DNA from: Isoalcanivorax pacificus W11-5
GTDB taxonomy: Bacteria > Pseudomonadota > Gammaproteobacteria > Pseudomonadales > Alcanivoracaceae
Direction: 5' to 3'
Length of the DNA: 64,000 nt
NCBI RefSeq assembly: GCF_000299335.2
Contig: NZ_CP004387.1
Location: forward strand, 2,232,001-2,296,000
Shown here piece by piece: positions 39,191 to 48,253 of the stretch. The notes beneath the pieces were generated by a model, which was given only the letters and a program-made list of their open reading frames with translations, was not told where the DNA came from and did no database searches. The position numbers and the translations under genes were made by a program. Each line of letters begins with the position of its first letter. The first letter of the stretch is position 1.

Positions 39191-40594
39191 TTACCGGCCG
39201 CGACGTCGCAGCGCGGCGGGGTGGAAATACTGGTCCCCCGGTGCCGGCTGAGTGAAATCGAGGCTGGACGGCTCTTCGTTAGACAGCAACTGCACGTGGT
39301 AACGACGGGCGCGCAGGTCGTGGAATGTATCCAGCGCGGTCCACTGAGTCGGCACCTCGTAGTAGTTCTTGATGTACGCCAGGCTGACACGCCACAGGTC
39401 GCCACGGCTGTCGTACTGGTCGATGGCCGCGATCTGCCAGGAGTCCGCATCAATGTAGAAGGTACGGCGCGCATAGATGTGACGCTGGCCTTCTTTCAAT
39501 GTGGCTTCCACAACCCAGACGCGGTGCAGTTCCCACCGGGTGTACTCGGGGTTGAGGTGGCCCGGCAGCAGCAGGTCGCTGTATTTCACGCTCGGGTCGG
39601 CCAGACGGTAGTTGTTGTACGGAATGTACATTTCCACCGGCTGCTCGTTCACCATGCGCCAGTTGTAGCGATCCGGCGAGCCGTTGTACATGTCGGTATC
39701 ATCGGCAGTACGCAGACCGTCCGAAGCGGCGATCGGTGTGTCATAAGCCAGGTTCGGCGACCGCTGTACGCGACGGGTACCGGCGTTGTAGCCCCAGGCC
39801 TGACGCGGCAGTTTCTGCTGGTCAAGCGTCTCGTGGACCAGCACCGCGCCACCGGCCAGACGTGCCGGCGCCATGGTAAAGGACAGATAGTAGAAGATGA
39901 TGTTGTCGAGCTTTTCTTCCGACAGCTGCGGATCGTAGTAACGGAAATACACTTCCTGCTGCGACGTCACCAGCGAGTAGGAGCCGTTACGCTGCACCGC
40001 CACTTCAGAAGCACGACGCACCACGTAGATACCGCGCCAGCGCAGGATGTGGTTCCAGATCGCCTGCATCGCCTTCTGTTCGTTGTTGCCGCTGAGGATC
40101 GGGAACGGAATGCCACCGAAGGCACCGGTGACGCCCGTCGCGCCGAGGTTGGCGTTGGTGGCGTTCTTCTTGGTGTTGTCATACACCCATTGCGGCGCAG
40201 AAGTGGTACGGCGGCTCGGGTAGACATTGACCTTGAAGGTATCCGGATAGGTTTCCATCATCGCCTTCACACCGGTCGGCAGCTTGGCCGCGTACTGACC
40301 GACATTGTTGGCATCGATGGTCAGCAGCACGTTGTCACTGGCGAACGGGTCCGGGTGATGCTGGCCGGGACGGGTGTAGGAAGAAGGAACGTCGCTCTTG
40401 TCGAAACCGGTCCAGGCGGGAATGCCTTCCGGCGAAGACGGATCCTTGCCATTACCCTGCTTGACGGCCCCGAAAGGCGTCAGGCTGTTTCCCAGCTGTG
40501 CGGCCTCCTGGGCCGACACAGAGGCATGGGAAACCGAAGCCGCCGCCAGCGTCAGAGCCAGAGCGCTTCCCATGAAAGTGAGTTTTTTCAGCAT
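39191..40594 (-). CDS. DUF1329 family periplasmic (LolA/LolB-like) protein
   Basis: This 467-residue protein has a signal peptide (cleavage near SHA-SVS). The family core is present: NNVGQYAAKLPTG, YPSRRTTSAPQWVYDNTKKN, WRMVNEQPVEMYIPYNNYRL and VWVVEATLKEGQRHIYARRTFYIDAD. DUF1329 proteins are related to the lipoprotein-carrier LolA/LolB fold, so a role in ferrying a lipid-like molecule across the periplasm is a reasonable inference. It is paired with the DUF1302 gene upstream, with a hairpin between them. A GGAGAG ribosome site sets the start. Confidence 0.87.
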   Translation of the reverse strand: MLKKLTFMGSALALTLAAASVSHASVSAQEAAQLGNSLTPFGAVKQGNGKDPSSPEGIPAWTGFDKSDVPSSYTRPGQHHPDPFASDNVLLTIDANNVGQYAAKLPTGVKAMMETYPDTFKVNVYPSRRTTSAPQWVYDNTKKNATNANLGATGVTGAFGGIPFPILSGNNEQKAMQAIWNHILRWRGIYVVRRASEVAVQRNGSYSLVTSQQEVYFRYYDPQLSEEKLDNIIFYYLSFTMAPARLAGGAVLVHETLDQQKLPRQAWGYNAGTRRVQRSPNLAYDTPIAASDGLRTADDTDMYNGSPDRYNWRMVNEQPVEMYIPYNNYRLADPSVKYSDLLLPGHLNPEYTRWELHRVWVVEATLKEGQRHIYARRTFYIDADSWQIAAIDQYDSRGDLWRVSLAYIKNYYEVPTQWTALDTFHDLRARRYHVQLLSNEEPSSLDFTQPAPGDQYFHPAALRRRGR

Positions 40595-40621
40595 GTTTTT
40601 ACTCTCCGTCAGGATTCTGTC

Positions 40622-40646
40622 GCCGGGGCGCAGTGCTGCCCCCGGC
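40622..40646. promoter_or_regulatory. Intercistronic hairpin between DUF1302 and DUF1329 genes
   Basis: GCCGGGG ... CCCCGGC with an inner GCAG/CTGC pairing forms a strong stem in the 61-bp gap. There is no T-run after it on the minus strand. It may adjust the relative amounts of the two products through mRNA stability. Confidence 0.5.
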
Positions 40647-40655
40647 TTATTCTTT

Positions 40656-42662
40656 TTAGAATGAGTACTTCACGGATACAGAAGCGTTGTCACGGTCGTT
40701 CAGCTTGTTGCTGTAGCCCGCGCCCCAGAAACTGGTGGCCTGCAGGCCGAGTTCCAGGTTGTTCTGGTAGACAAAGTTCAGACCCAGCGTCGCCGCCTTG
40801 CGGTCTTCCATGAAGTTGCCACCGATCACGGAGTTACCTTCAACATCGTGGGCGATGGTCAGGCTGGGGTTAAAGGATACCCCGGCAAAAATGTCGTTAT
40901 AGTTGGCACGGACGGCTGCACGATAACCCCAGGAGAATTCATCCAGATAGGTTTTGTAGACATCACCCGGGCTCTGGATAGCGGCCTCGCCATACTGGAT
41001 CGCCGCCGTAGAGTTGTAGTACAGCTTGTTGCCGTTCGCGTCGCGGCTTTTCAGGCCACCGGCATGTTCAGCACCCAGTTCCAGCAGGAACAGCATGCCG
41101 TCGGTGCCCCACATCGGGCCGAAGCTGAAAATGCTGACCAGCGAGGCGTTGGTCATTTTCGCTTCGTCATAGAAGTAGTAGTACTGGCCCGGATTCACCG
41201 AACTGTTGGGGTCCAGGCAGCTGCCTCCCACCTTGGCTCGTACACAGTGATTGGTGAAGTCACCGACGGTCGGCGCCACACCCGAGAGCCCCGCCTGCGC
41301 AGCAATGCCGGCCAGGTTCTGGATCAGGTTGTCGCCCACTTCGTTGATGATCGGCTGCTTCGGCCGGTAGGCAATTTCACCGGACAGCGCCATGGTGCCG
41401 ATGTTCGAGGAGAAGCTCAGGCCGAACATGTCGATATCTTCGCCATACACCATGTTGTACTCGGTGTTGTCGATCATGGCTGCGGCAGCCACTGCACCGC
41501 CGCCCACGCTCAGCATGTTCAGGCGAGCACCCACGGTCGGCAGCTTGGCATGCGTGCGGGTGTAGTACACACCGAACTCAGTGCCGTTGAGAGAATCCGC
41601 GAAGTATCGTGCCGCCAGACCGAACTGGCCCTGGTCATCGGCTTCCATGTCACGGCCACGGCTCACCGTTACCTGGGTGGCTTCGTATTCATAGCCCGGG
41701 CCATAGGTGGCATTGGTGTAGGCTGCGAAGCCATCGGCAATCGCCGGCACAGCGGCGGAGGCGGCGATCAGGCGGCCATCCACGATCACGTTGTTGGCCC
41801 CTTTGCCCGGGAACGCATCGTGGGTCGAGTAAAAGGTGCCCACCGGCGCATCTTCGGTGTTCTTCCACTCGTACTGGTAGAAGGCTTCCGTTGTGAGGTT
41901 ATTGGTCAGGCCGTAGGAGAAATACACCGAGCCGAGCGGCAGCAGTGCTTCCTTGATTTCCGCACCCGGCTGACGCAGCGCGGCCAGATCAATGTAGTTG
42001 GCAGAGTTGATGCCGTTCTGGATGAACAGCGCTTCACCCCAGTTGATCACCTGGCGGCCGGCGCGTACCAGCAGCGGGCGATCAGCGACGAAGAACTCGC
42101 CCCATACATAAGCATCAAGCATCCGCGAGCGCTGCCCCGCGTTGCGTCGTGCCGCACGGGAGAAGCGGTCGCCGGTGCCATTGTTGGCATAGTCGGAATA
42201 CAAAGCGTAACGGTTGCTGCCGCCGACACTCGGATACGGCGCGCTGCTGACCAGCGCACCGCCATCATGGCCCTCGTCCATGATGACATGGTCATAGAAG
42301 GTCGTGCCGCGCATGAACACGCCATAGCTGCTGCCGAAATCAAGCGCGAGTTCCGTCGTCGCCTTGCCCACCAGCGACGCCAGACCGGTGTCATAATTGT
42401 TGTTGGCGTCGTTCTTGTTGATCTGTGTGCTGTAGCCGCGCGTGGACATGTAGACGATGTCGTCGGTCGCAGCCAGCATGCGATCACGGCCTTCAGTACG
42501 CCACAGCGCACCTGCGGATAACGTGGTATCGAGACGACCGGAGATATTGGGGTTATCGAATTGCAGTTCGAAGGCATGGGCCGGTAAACCCAGTGCACTG
42601 GCGAGCGACGCACTGGCGACTGCCACCGCCAGACGTTTCTTCAGCATGGTCTTGTTTTTCAT
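40656..42662 (-). CDS. DUF1302 family outer-membrane protein
   Basis: This 668-residue protein has a signal peptide (cleavage near AHA-FEL) and an alternating-residue pattern throughout. It ends in ASVSVKYSF, a terminal Phe typical of outer-membrane beta-barrels. Family elements include NPNISGRLDTTLSAG, RAGRQVINWGEALFIQNGIN and SYGLTNNLTTEAFYQYEW. DUF1302 members are thought to be large barrels tied to hydrophobic-substrate use, but no activity is established. A GGAG ribosome site precedes ATG 42662. Confidence 0.87.
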   Translation of the reverse strand: MKNKTMLKKRLAVAVASASLASALGLPAHAFELQFDNPNISGRLDTTLSAGALWRTEGRDRMLAATDDIVYMSTRGYSTQINKNDANNNYDTGLASLVGKATTELALDFGSSYGVFMRGTTFYDHVIMDEGHDGGALVSSAPYPSVGGSNRYALYSDYANNGTGDRFSRAARRNAGQRSRMLDAYVWGEFFVADRPLLVRAGRQVINWGEALFIQNGINSANYIDLAALRQPGAEIKEALLPLGSVYFSYGLTNNLTTEAFYQYEWKNTEDAPVGTFYSTHDAFPGKGANNVIVDGRLIAASAAVPAIADGFAAYTNATYGPGYEYEATQVTVSRGRDMEADDQGQFGLAARYFADSLNGTEFGVYYTRTHAKLPTVGARLNMLSVGGGAVAAAAMIDNTEYNMVYGEDIDMFGLSFSSNIGTMALSGEIAYRPKQPIINEVGDNLIQNLAGIAAQAGLSGVAPTVGDFTNHCVRAKVGGSCLDPNSSVNPGQYYYFYDEAKMTNASLVSIFSFGPMWGTDGMLFLLELGAEHAGGLKSRDANGNKLYYNSTAAIQYGEAAIQSPGDVYKTYLDEFSWGYRAAVRANYNDIFAGVSFNPSLTIAHDVEGNSVIGGNFMEDRKAATLGLNFVYQNNLELGLQATSFWGAGYSNKLNDRDNASVSVKYSF

Positions 42663-42689
42663 TGCGCAACTCCGTGATTGCGAATTTGT

Positions 42690-42701
42690 AGCGCTAGCGC
42701 T
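42690..42701. promoter_or_regulatory. Palindrome upstream of the DUF1302 gene
   Basis: AGCGCTAGCGCT is a perfect 12-bp palindrome 28 bp before the start codon. On the minus strand it sits just after a possible -35 TTGCAA, a position where a bound repressor would block transcription. The factor is unknown. Confidence 0.45.
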
Positions 42702-42949
42702 TTGTTATTGTTGCAACCTGGCGGTGGGCACCAGGCAGCTCTCCCTTTGTACCAGACTGACCACAGGGGTTGTCTAGGCGTATTTTCGTATATTCAAAAC
42801 CAAATCAGCCGGATACGCCACCGTAAAACGTGACCTTCGGGTCTGGCTTGCTGAGGGATGGCGTCGACGGGTCGGCCTGGGGGCAAAAGAGATCCCCGAT
42901 CAGGCAGGTGAGTTCATCACCGGGGAACAAGGAGAATGGCCGGCACCGC
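42702..42949. other. Intergenic region upstream of the DUF1302 gene
   Basis: This part of the 328-bp gap between pepN and the DUF1302 gene is AT-rich near 42780-42800 (TATTTTCGTATATTC) and then GC-rich. It probably holds the transport-cluster promoter, but I see no convincing pair of boxes. No ORF is supported. Confidence 0.35.
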
Positions 42950-42983
42950 CCTGCCCCGCATGGCAGCGACCATGCGGGGCAGG
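42950..42983 (-). terminator. Long hairpin after pepN
   Basis: A perfect 14-bp inverted repeat (CCTGCCCCGCATGG / CCATGCGGGGCAGG, 6-base loop) lies 8 bp beyond the pepN stop. It lacks a T-run, so it may act as a mRNA 3' stabiliser or a weak terminator. Confidence 0.55.
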
Positions 42984-42990
42984 CAGCGTT

Positions 42991-45615
42991 TCAGCCAGCG
43001 CTGGCGAGGATGCGCTCAAGCATCTCGCGCAGATTGGCCGAGCGTGAACGGGACAGCACATCCCGCAGCGCAGCGGCCAGGGCCTCGCGACGTGCATCCG
43101 GCAGGCGCGGCAGGCGTGCGCAGGCCCCCGCCATGCGGGCGGCGATCTGCGGGTTGACCTCATCCAGGCGCGCCAGCGCCTCGGCATACAGGCGGTAACC
43201 TTCGCCGGAGGCAGCATGGAACGCCGTCGGGTTGCCGTTGGCGAAACTGCCCAGCAACCCGCGCACCCGGTTCGGCACACGCCAGTCAAAGTCCGCGTGC
43301 GCGAGCAGCGCACGCACCTGTGCCAGGGTCTGTTCGCCGGGCACAGTGGCCTGTACCGCGAACCACTGGTCCATCACCAGTGCCTCGTCGTGCCACCGGG
43401 CAGCAAAGTCAGCCAGCGCCTGTGCGGCGCCCGGCAGGCGGTAATGCACCAGCAGCCGCAGTGCGCCAAGTTGATCGGTCATGTTGTCCGCATCGCGGCA
43501 CAACGCCTCCAGGTGCGAGGCGACCCGCTCATCGGCGGCAGCGGCCAGATAGGCCAGCGCCCGGTGTCGCAGGCTGCGCTTGCCAATATCGGCGGCGCTC
43601 GGCCGGTATGGCCCGGGGGTCAGGCAGGCCTGGCCTGCCTGCCACCACTGCCTTGCCAGTTGCCGACCCAGCTCAGCCTGCAAGGCACCGCGTGCAGCGT
43701 GTATCCGGTCCGGTTCCAGCACATCCAGGCGGTCACCGATGGCAACCTCGCCTGGCAGCGTCAATAACAGCGCCGCTTCGGCCGGGTCATCCATGGCACG
43801 CGCCAGCACCTGCTCCAGCGCCGGCCGCAGCGCCGCCGCTTCCGCCTCTGCGGCGGACGGATCGGCCAGCAGCCGCGTCACAGCAGCGTGATACAGCCGC
43901 TGCGCGGCATCCCAGCGGCAGTACCCGTCGCTGTCGTGGGCCAGCAGGAAGTGCAGCTGTGCCGGCGAGAAGTCGTAGCGCAGTTCCACCGGCGCGGAGA
44001 ATCCACGCAGCAGGGAGGGCACTGGCGCCTGCGTGCCCGGCACGGCGAACGCGAAGGTCTGTTCGGCCTCGGTCAGCACCAGCACGGTTTCCGTGTTGCC
44101 GTCGGCGTCCAGCGGCAAGGCGGCGCCGTCCGCGCCCAGCAGCGCCAGCTTGACCGGAATCATCAGCGGCAGCTTGTCCGGCTGGCCCGGCGTCGGTGGC
44201 GTGGACTGGCGCAGCGTCAGCCGGTACTCGCCATCGGCAAACGTATCGCTGGCTTCCAGCCGGGGCGTACCGGCCTGGCTGTACCAGCGGCGGAACTGCG
44301 TCAGGTCGATACCGCCGGCTTCAGCCATGCAATCGACAAAGTCATCGGTGGTCACCGCCTGGCCATCGAAGCGGCTGAAATACAGGTCGGTCCCGGCACG
44401 GAAGCGCTCCGGCCCCAGCAGGCCATGCTGCATGCGCACCAGTTCTGCGCCCTTCTCGTAGATGGTGACGGTGTAGAAGTTGTCGATCTTCTGATATTCC
44501 GCCGGGCGCACCGGGTGCGCCATCGGTCCCTGGTCCTCAGGAAACTGCACCGTGCGCAGCATGTCCACGTCTTCCACCCGTTTCACGGCGATGGAGTTCA
44601 TGTCGGCAGAGAAACTCTGGTCGCGGAACACCGTGAAGCCTTCTTTCAGGCTGAGCTGGAACCAGTCGCGGCAGGTCACCCGGTTGCCGGACCAGTTGTG
44701 GAAGTATTCGTGTGCCACCACCGCCTCGACGCGCTGGAAGCCGGCATCGGTGGTGGTCTTCGGGTGCGCCAGCACGCACGCGGTGTTGAAGATGTTCAGG
44801 CCCTTGTTTTCCATGGCGCCCATGTTGAAGTGGCTGACGGCGACGATCATGTAGATGCCGAGGTCGTATTCCAGCCCGTAGGTCTGCTCATCCCAGGCCA
44901 TCGCCGCCTTCAGCGACGCCATGGCATGGTCGAGCTTGTCCAGATCGCGCTCTTCGGCATAGATCTGCAGGGTAATCTCGCGGCCGGAGCCGGTCCGGTA
45001 ACGCTCTTCCAGGCAGGCCAGGTCGCCGGCCACCAGGGCAAACAGGTAACAGGGTTTCGGGAACGGGTCTTCCCAGGTCACCCAGTGGCGGGCGCCCTCC
45101 TCGCCCCGCGCCACCGGGTTGCCATTCGACAGCAGCACCGGGAAACGCACCTTGTCGGCACGCACGGTGGTACTGAAGCGGCTCAGCACGTCCGGGCGAT
45201 CCGGGAAGAACGTGATGCGTCGAAACCCTTCCGCTTCGCACTGGGTACAGAACATGCCACGCGACACGTAGAGCCCTTCCAGCGCTGTGTTGCGCTGCGG
45301 CTCGATGATGACCTGCGTGGCCAGCGTGAAGGTATCCGGCATGCCCCGCAGCACCAGCTGCTCGCCGTCATAGCGCCAGGCCTCTTCCGCCAGCGGCTCA
45401 CCGTCCACCGACAGGGCTTCCAGCGTCAGGCCGACACCGTCGAGCACGCAGTCGGCACCGGCCGGCGCATCCGGGTGCCGGCGCAGCGCCAGCGTGGCAT
45501 TGACCCGGGTGTGCTCATCAAACAGGTCCACGTCCAGGTGCACCTGGCCCACCAGATAAGCCGGCACCTGATAATCCACCAGCCGGATCGGGGTGCCCGG
45601 TTGTCCATCACGCAT
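42991..45615 (-). CDS. pepN: Aminopeptidase N
   Basis: This M1 zinc aminopeptidase removes N-terminal residues from peptides in the cytoplasm. The 874-residue protein (E. coli 870) has the GAMEN motif MGAMENKGLNIF and the zinc site VVAHEYFHNW followed by LKEGFTVF with the third ligand Glu. The C-terminal helical domain is complete. The start ATG 45615 has a strong AAGGAG ribosome site; the longer frame to 45720 lies in the upstream gene. It overlaps the DUF1315 gene by 8 bases. Confidence 0.96.
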   Translation of the reverse strand: MRDGQPGTPIRLVDYQVPAYLVGQVHLDVDLFDEHTRVNATLALRRHPDAPAGADCVLDGVGLTLEALSVDGEPLAEEAWRYDGEQLVLRGMPDTFTLATQVIIEPQRNTALEGLYVSRGMFCTQCEAEGFRRITFFPDRPDVLSRFSTTVRADKVRFPVLLSNGNPVARGEEGARHWVTWEDPFPKPCYLFALVAGDLACLEERYRTGSGREITLQIYAEERDLDKLDHAMASLKAAMAWDEQTYGLEYDLGIYMIVAVSHFNMGAMENKGLNIFNTACVLAHPKTTTDAGFQRVEAVVAHEYFHNWSGNRVTCRDWFQLSLKEGFTVFRDQSFSADMNSIAVKRVEDVDMLRTVQFPEDQGPMAHPVRPAEYQKIDNFYTVTIYEKGAELVRMQHGLLGPERFRAGTDLYFSRFDGQAVTTDDFVDCMAEAGGIDLTQFRRWYSQAGTPRLEASDTFADGEYRLTLRQSTPPTPGQPDKLPLMIPVKLALLGADGAALPLDADGNTETVLVLTEAEQTFAFAVPGTQAPVPSLLRGFSAPVELRYDFSPAQLHFLLAHDSDGYCRWDAAQRLYHAAVTRLLADPSAAEAEAAALRPALEQVLARAMDDPAEAALLLTLPGEVAIGDRLDVLEPDRIHAARGALQAELGRQLARQWWQAGQACLTPGPYRPSAADIGKRSLRHRALAYLAAAADERVASHLEALCRDADNMTDQLGALRLLVHYRLPGAAQALADFAARWHDEALVMDQWFAVQATVPGEQTLAQVRALLAHADFDWRVPNRVRGLLGSFANGNPTAFHAASGEGYRLYAEALARLDEVNPQIAARMAGACARLPRLPDARREALAAALRDVLSRSRSANLREMLERILASAG

Positions 45616-45907
45616 GGTCGTCTCCTTTCGCCGGGCGCAGGCTGACCGGCTGTTCCGGGTGGTCATGGCTGTCGCAATCCGGCTGCGGCACATGGCCGGT
45701 GCGCTCATGCTCGGGGACATTGTTGCGGATTTCCCAGGCCAGCACCGCCTGAAGGCTCAGTTCACGCTGCTCCGGGGTCAGCCGGCGGCCATCGGGCCAG
45801 CGGCCGGTTTCCACGGCCCGGCGCATGTTGTGCCAGACCTCCATACTCATGCCGTCGATCATGGCAGCGAAACTTTGCGGGGAATGTTCTTGCGTCATCA
45901 ATGGCAT
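45608..45907 (-). CDS. DUF1315 (YeaC-like) protein
   Basis: This 99-residue small protein has the DUF1315 core FAAMIDGMSMEVWHNMRRAVETGRWPDG followed by LTPEQRE, and an acidic/His-rich tail. Function is unknown; the gene commonly lies next to pepN in pseudomonads. ATG codons at 45907 and 45898 are both possible, and neither has a good ribosome site. Its stop overlaps pepN, indicating coupling. Confidence 0.8.
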   Translation of the reverse strand: MPLMTQEHSPQSFAAMIDGMSMEVWHNMRRAVETGRWPDGRRLTPEQRELSLQAVLAWEIRNNVPEHERTGHVPQPDCDSHDHPEQPVSLRPAKGDDHA

Positions 45908-45928
45908 CTCGCAGACAGAATGCGTCGG

Positions 45929-46804
45929 TCAGCCGTCACCCAGGCGGTTGCTCCAGCCCAGTTTCGAACGGCAGGCCTCGTAGAAATCATGGCCCGGCGG
46001 GTGCAGCAGTTTCAGCCGCTGGGGTTTCTTGCTGATGCGTATTTCGTCGTCCAGCTGCACACGCACGCCATCCTGGCCGTCACAACTCACCAGGGGATGC
46101 AGCTTGTGGGTGGTGACACGTATGCGGATATCGCTGTTGCCATCCACCACCAGAGGACGGCTGGTCAGGGTATGGGGATTCATCGGCACCAGCACAATGG
46201 CATCCAGACGCGGGTGCATGATCGGCCCGCCGCCGGAAAGCGCGTAGGCGGTGGAGCCGGTCGGCGTGGAAATGATCAGGCCATCGGAGCGTTGTTTGTA
46301 GACAAACAGCCCGTCGATGAACAGCTCGAATTCGATCATGTGCACGCTGTCACCAGACAGCAGCACCACGTCATTGAGGGCGCTGCCATGCCCGATCGCC
46401 GCGCCACCGCGCCGTACCTCCATATCCATCAGGAAGCGGTACTCGGTGGTGAATTCACCGTCGAGCACCTGCCCGACACGGGTTTCCAGTTCGGAGGGCA
46501 GGATATCGGTCAGAAAACCGAGCCGGCCACGGTTGATGCCCAGCAGTGGCACGTCGAATCCGGCAAAGGTGCGCGCCGCACCCAGCAGCGACCCGTCGCC
46601 GCCGACCACGATCACCAGATCACAGGACTGGCCGAGCTGCTTGCGGGTGCCGCCCTGCAGCCCCATATCGCCCAGCTCATTGAGCAGCGCCTTCTCGACA
46701 ATGATGTGGCAACCACGCTGCTGCAGGAAATGCACCAGTTGCCGCAGGGAGTACAGGGCCTGCTCGCTGCCGGCACGCGCCACCAGACCAATATTACGAA
46801 ACAT
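45929..46804 (-). CDS. nadK: NAD kinase
   Basis: NadK phosphorylates NAD+ to NADP+. The 291-residue protein has the catalytic GGDGSLLGAAR motif, the GINRGRLGFLTD segment, LNDVVLLSG and STPTGSTAYALSGGGPI. The start ATG 46804 matches the family N-terminus MFRNIGLVAR; the frame is open to 46963 but that part runs through a tandem repeat and is rejected. It is followed by DUF1315-pepN after 21 bp. Confidence 0.95.
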   Translation of the reverse strand: MFRNIGLVARAGSEQALYSLRQLVHFLQQRGCHIIVEKALLNELGDMGLQGGTRKQLGQSCDLVIVVGGDGSLLGAARTFAGFDVPLLGINRGRLGFLTDILPSELETRVGQVLDGEFTTEYRFLMDMEVRRGGAAIGHGSALNDVVLLSGDSVHMIEFELFIDGLFVYKQRSDGLIISTPTGSTAYALSGGGPIMHPRLDAIVLVPMNPHTLTSRPLVVDGNSDIRIRVTTHKLHPLVSCDGQDGVRVQLDDEIRISKKPQRLKLLHPPGHDFYEACRSKLGWSNRLGDG

Positions 46805-46922
46805 CTCGCGTGCCACCCGGGTACCTCTGTATGTGGTTTGCGCAGACACGACACCACGCCGGCCACAGGCCGGGCAACGGGCGTTCGCCGCCAGATGATA
46901 CCAGTGAACAGGGGTGAATGTA

Positions 46923-46967
46923 CCGGGAGCCGATGCTCCGGGAGCCGATGCCTCGGGGAGCAATGCT
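46923..46967. repeat. 15-bp tandem repeat, three units
   Basis: Three units of about 15 bp (CCGGGAGCCGATGCT twice with one change, then a degenerate copy) lie between nadK and the cNMP-rhodanese gene. The third unit and the sequence after it can form small hairpins (GGAGC-AAT-GCTCC; GGGCCG / CGGCCC), perhaps helping to end the upstream transcript. Confidence 0.7.
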
Positions 46968-47002
46968 CCGGGGGCCGAGGACGGCCCCGGGCAGGATGAA
47001 GC

Positions 47003-48073
47003 TCAGGATGCGTGGGCAAGCAATGCCGGGTTGCCGTGGAGGCCGCCCTCCACGACCTGCACTTCAATGCCGGCATTGCGCAGCAGAAACACTGCCGACA
47101 CACTGCGGCGGCCGGTATCACAGTAGGCAATATAGGGCCGCGACGGGTCCAGCAACCGGCTTTTCAGGCGCAATACACTCAATGGCATGTTCAGCGCCCC
47201 CGGCAGGTGCTGCTGCTCATATTCGTCCGGCGTGCGCACGTCCAGCCAGCGGGCCCCGGACGCGACGCGCTGCACCGCGTCGTTGACGTCGATCTGGTCC
47301 ACCAAAGGCTCACGCAGCAACTGGTCGAAATCCGGGCGGTCCAGCCGCATCAGCACACCGTCGGTAGCCATGCTGACGGTGGCATTTCGCGGCGCCCCGG
47401 ACAACAGTGCCTCTTCGCCGAACCACTGGCCGGTCTCCAGGATTGCCACCGGCGTGCTTTCAAAGGCACCGGCCACCTGGACCGACACCTCGCACATGCC
47501 TTCCTTGATGATGAAGCAGCAATCGGCGTCATCCCCCTGGCGGATGATCACATCCCCGGCCTTGTGCTTGCGCTGCTTGAGGCGCCGGAAGATCTCGAAA
47601 ATATTGCCCGGCGGCACACGATAGAACAGCTTTGATCGCAGCAACCGCAGCATCCATTCCCGATCACTCTCGTAGGCGGGGTTGGCATTGATGTCCAGCA
47701 TGACGTAGTTGACGGACTGGTCCCAGGCCAGCAAGGCATCCAGCCGGCTGCTGTCGAAACACACTACCGACACGTCCCCCACCGCCCGCGCCTGGCTGCG
47801 GCGGGGTTGAAAATGGTCCAGGGGGTGCCAGGATTCGACACCTCCTGCACCCACCAACTGACATTCTCCGTCACTTCCGGTCAGCGCCACTTCGCCGCTG
47901 AGCAGGTAAATGGTGGTAGTGTCACGCTCCCCTGCCTCGAAAATCAGTTCCCCCGGCGCATAACTGCGCACTTCCTGCAGATCGAGCAAGCGGTCCAGGT
48001 GTTCGCTGCTGAGCGCATTCACGGGCACAAACGTCTGTAAAAGGCGCTTATCTATCGACTGGCCCTGGGACAT
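47003..48073 (-). CDS. Double cNMP-binding domain - rhodanese fusion
   Basis: This 356-residue protein has two cyclic-nucleotide-binding folds. The first, with APGELIFEAGERDTTTIYLLSGEV, is at about 35-110. The second, with AGDVIIRQGDDADCCFIIKEG, GQWFGEEALLSGAPRNATV and the phosphate-cassette Arg, is at about 165-260. A C-terminal rhodanese domain follows with the active-site cysteine in IAYCDTGRRS. It has no DNA-binding domain. Sulfur transfer or a degenerate phosphatase-like role gated by cyclic nucleotides is inference. The start ATG 48073 has an AAGGAG site. Confidence 0.85.
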   Translation of the reverse strand: MSQGQSIDKRLLQTFVPVNALSSEHLDRLLDLQEVRSYAPGELIFEAGERDTTTIYLLSGEVALTGSDGECQLVGAGGVESWHPLDHFQPRRSQARAVGDVSVVCFDSSRLDALLAWDQSVNYVMLDINANPAYESDREWMLRLLRSKLFYRVPPGNIFEIFRRLKQRKHKAGDVIIRQGDDADCCFIIKEGMCEVSVQVAGAFESTPVAILETGQWFGEEALLSGAPRNATVSMATDGVLMRLDRPDFDQLLREPLVDQIDVNDAVQRVASGARWLDVRTPDEYEQQHLPGALNMPLSVLRLKSRLLDPSRPYIAYCDTGRRSVSAVFLLRNAGIEVQVVEGGLHGNPALLAHAS

Positions 48074-48253
48074 GCGGTTGTTCTCCTTCTTGCAGTCCGT
48101 TACTTCGGCCGGTGCGGGGCGGGCCATACATCACATCTTTTCCCCAAGGCGCGCCATCGCCCGCCCCGCATTTACCGGCCAGCAAACTCGTTATGAACAG
48201 GTATAAAGCAGAAAACGTACCAACCGGCAGCCCTGGCCACCGGCCTGGTCCGA

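Noticed and set aside
42702-42990. Possible small gene between pepN and DUF1302
   Set aside because: Short frames on both strands lack ribosome sites, and a long pepN hairpin occupies the left part.
46805-46963. N-terminal extension of NadK
   Set aside because: The extension is translated from a tandem repeat and the family N-terminus starts at 46804.
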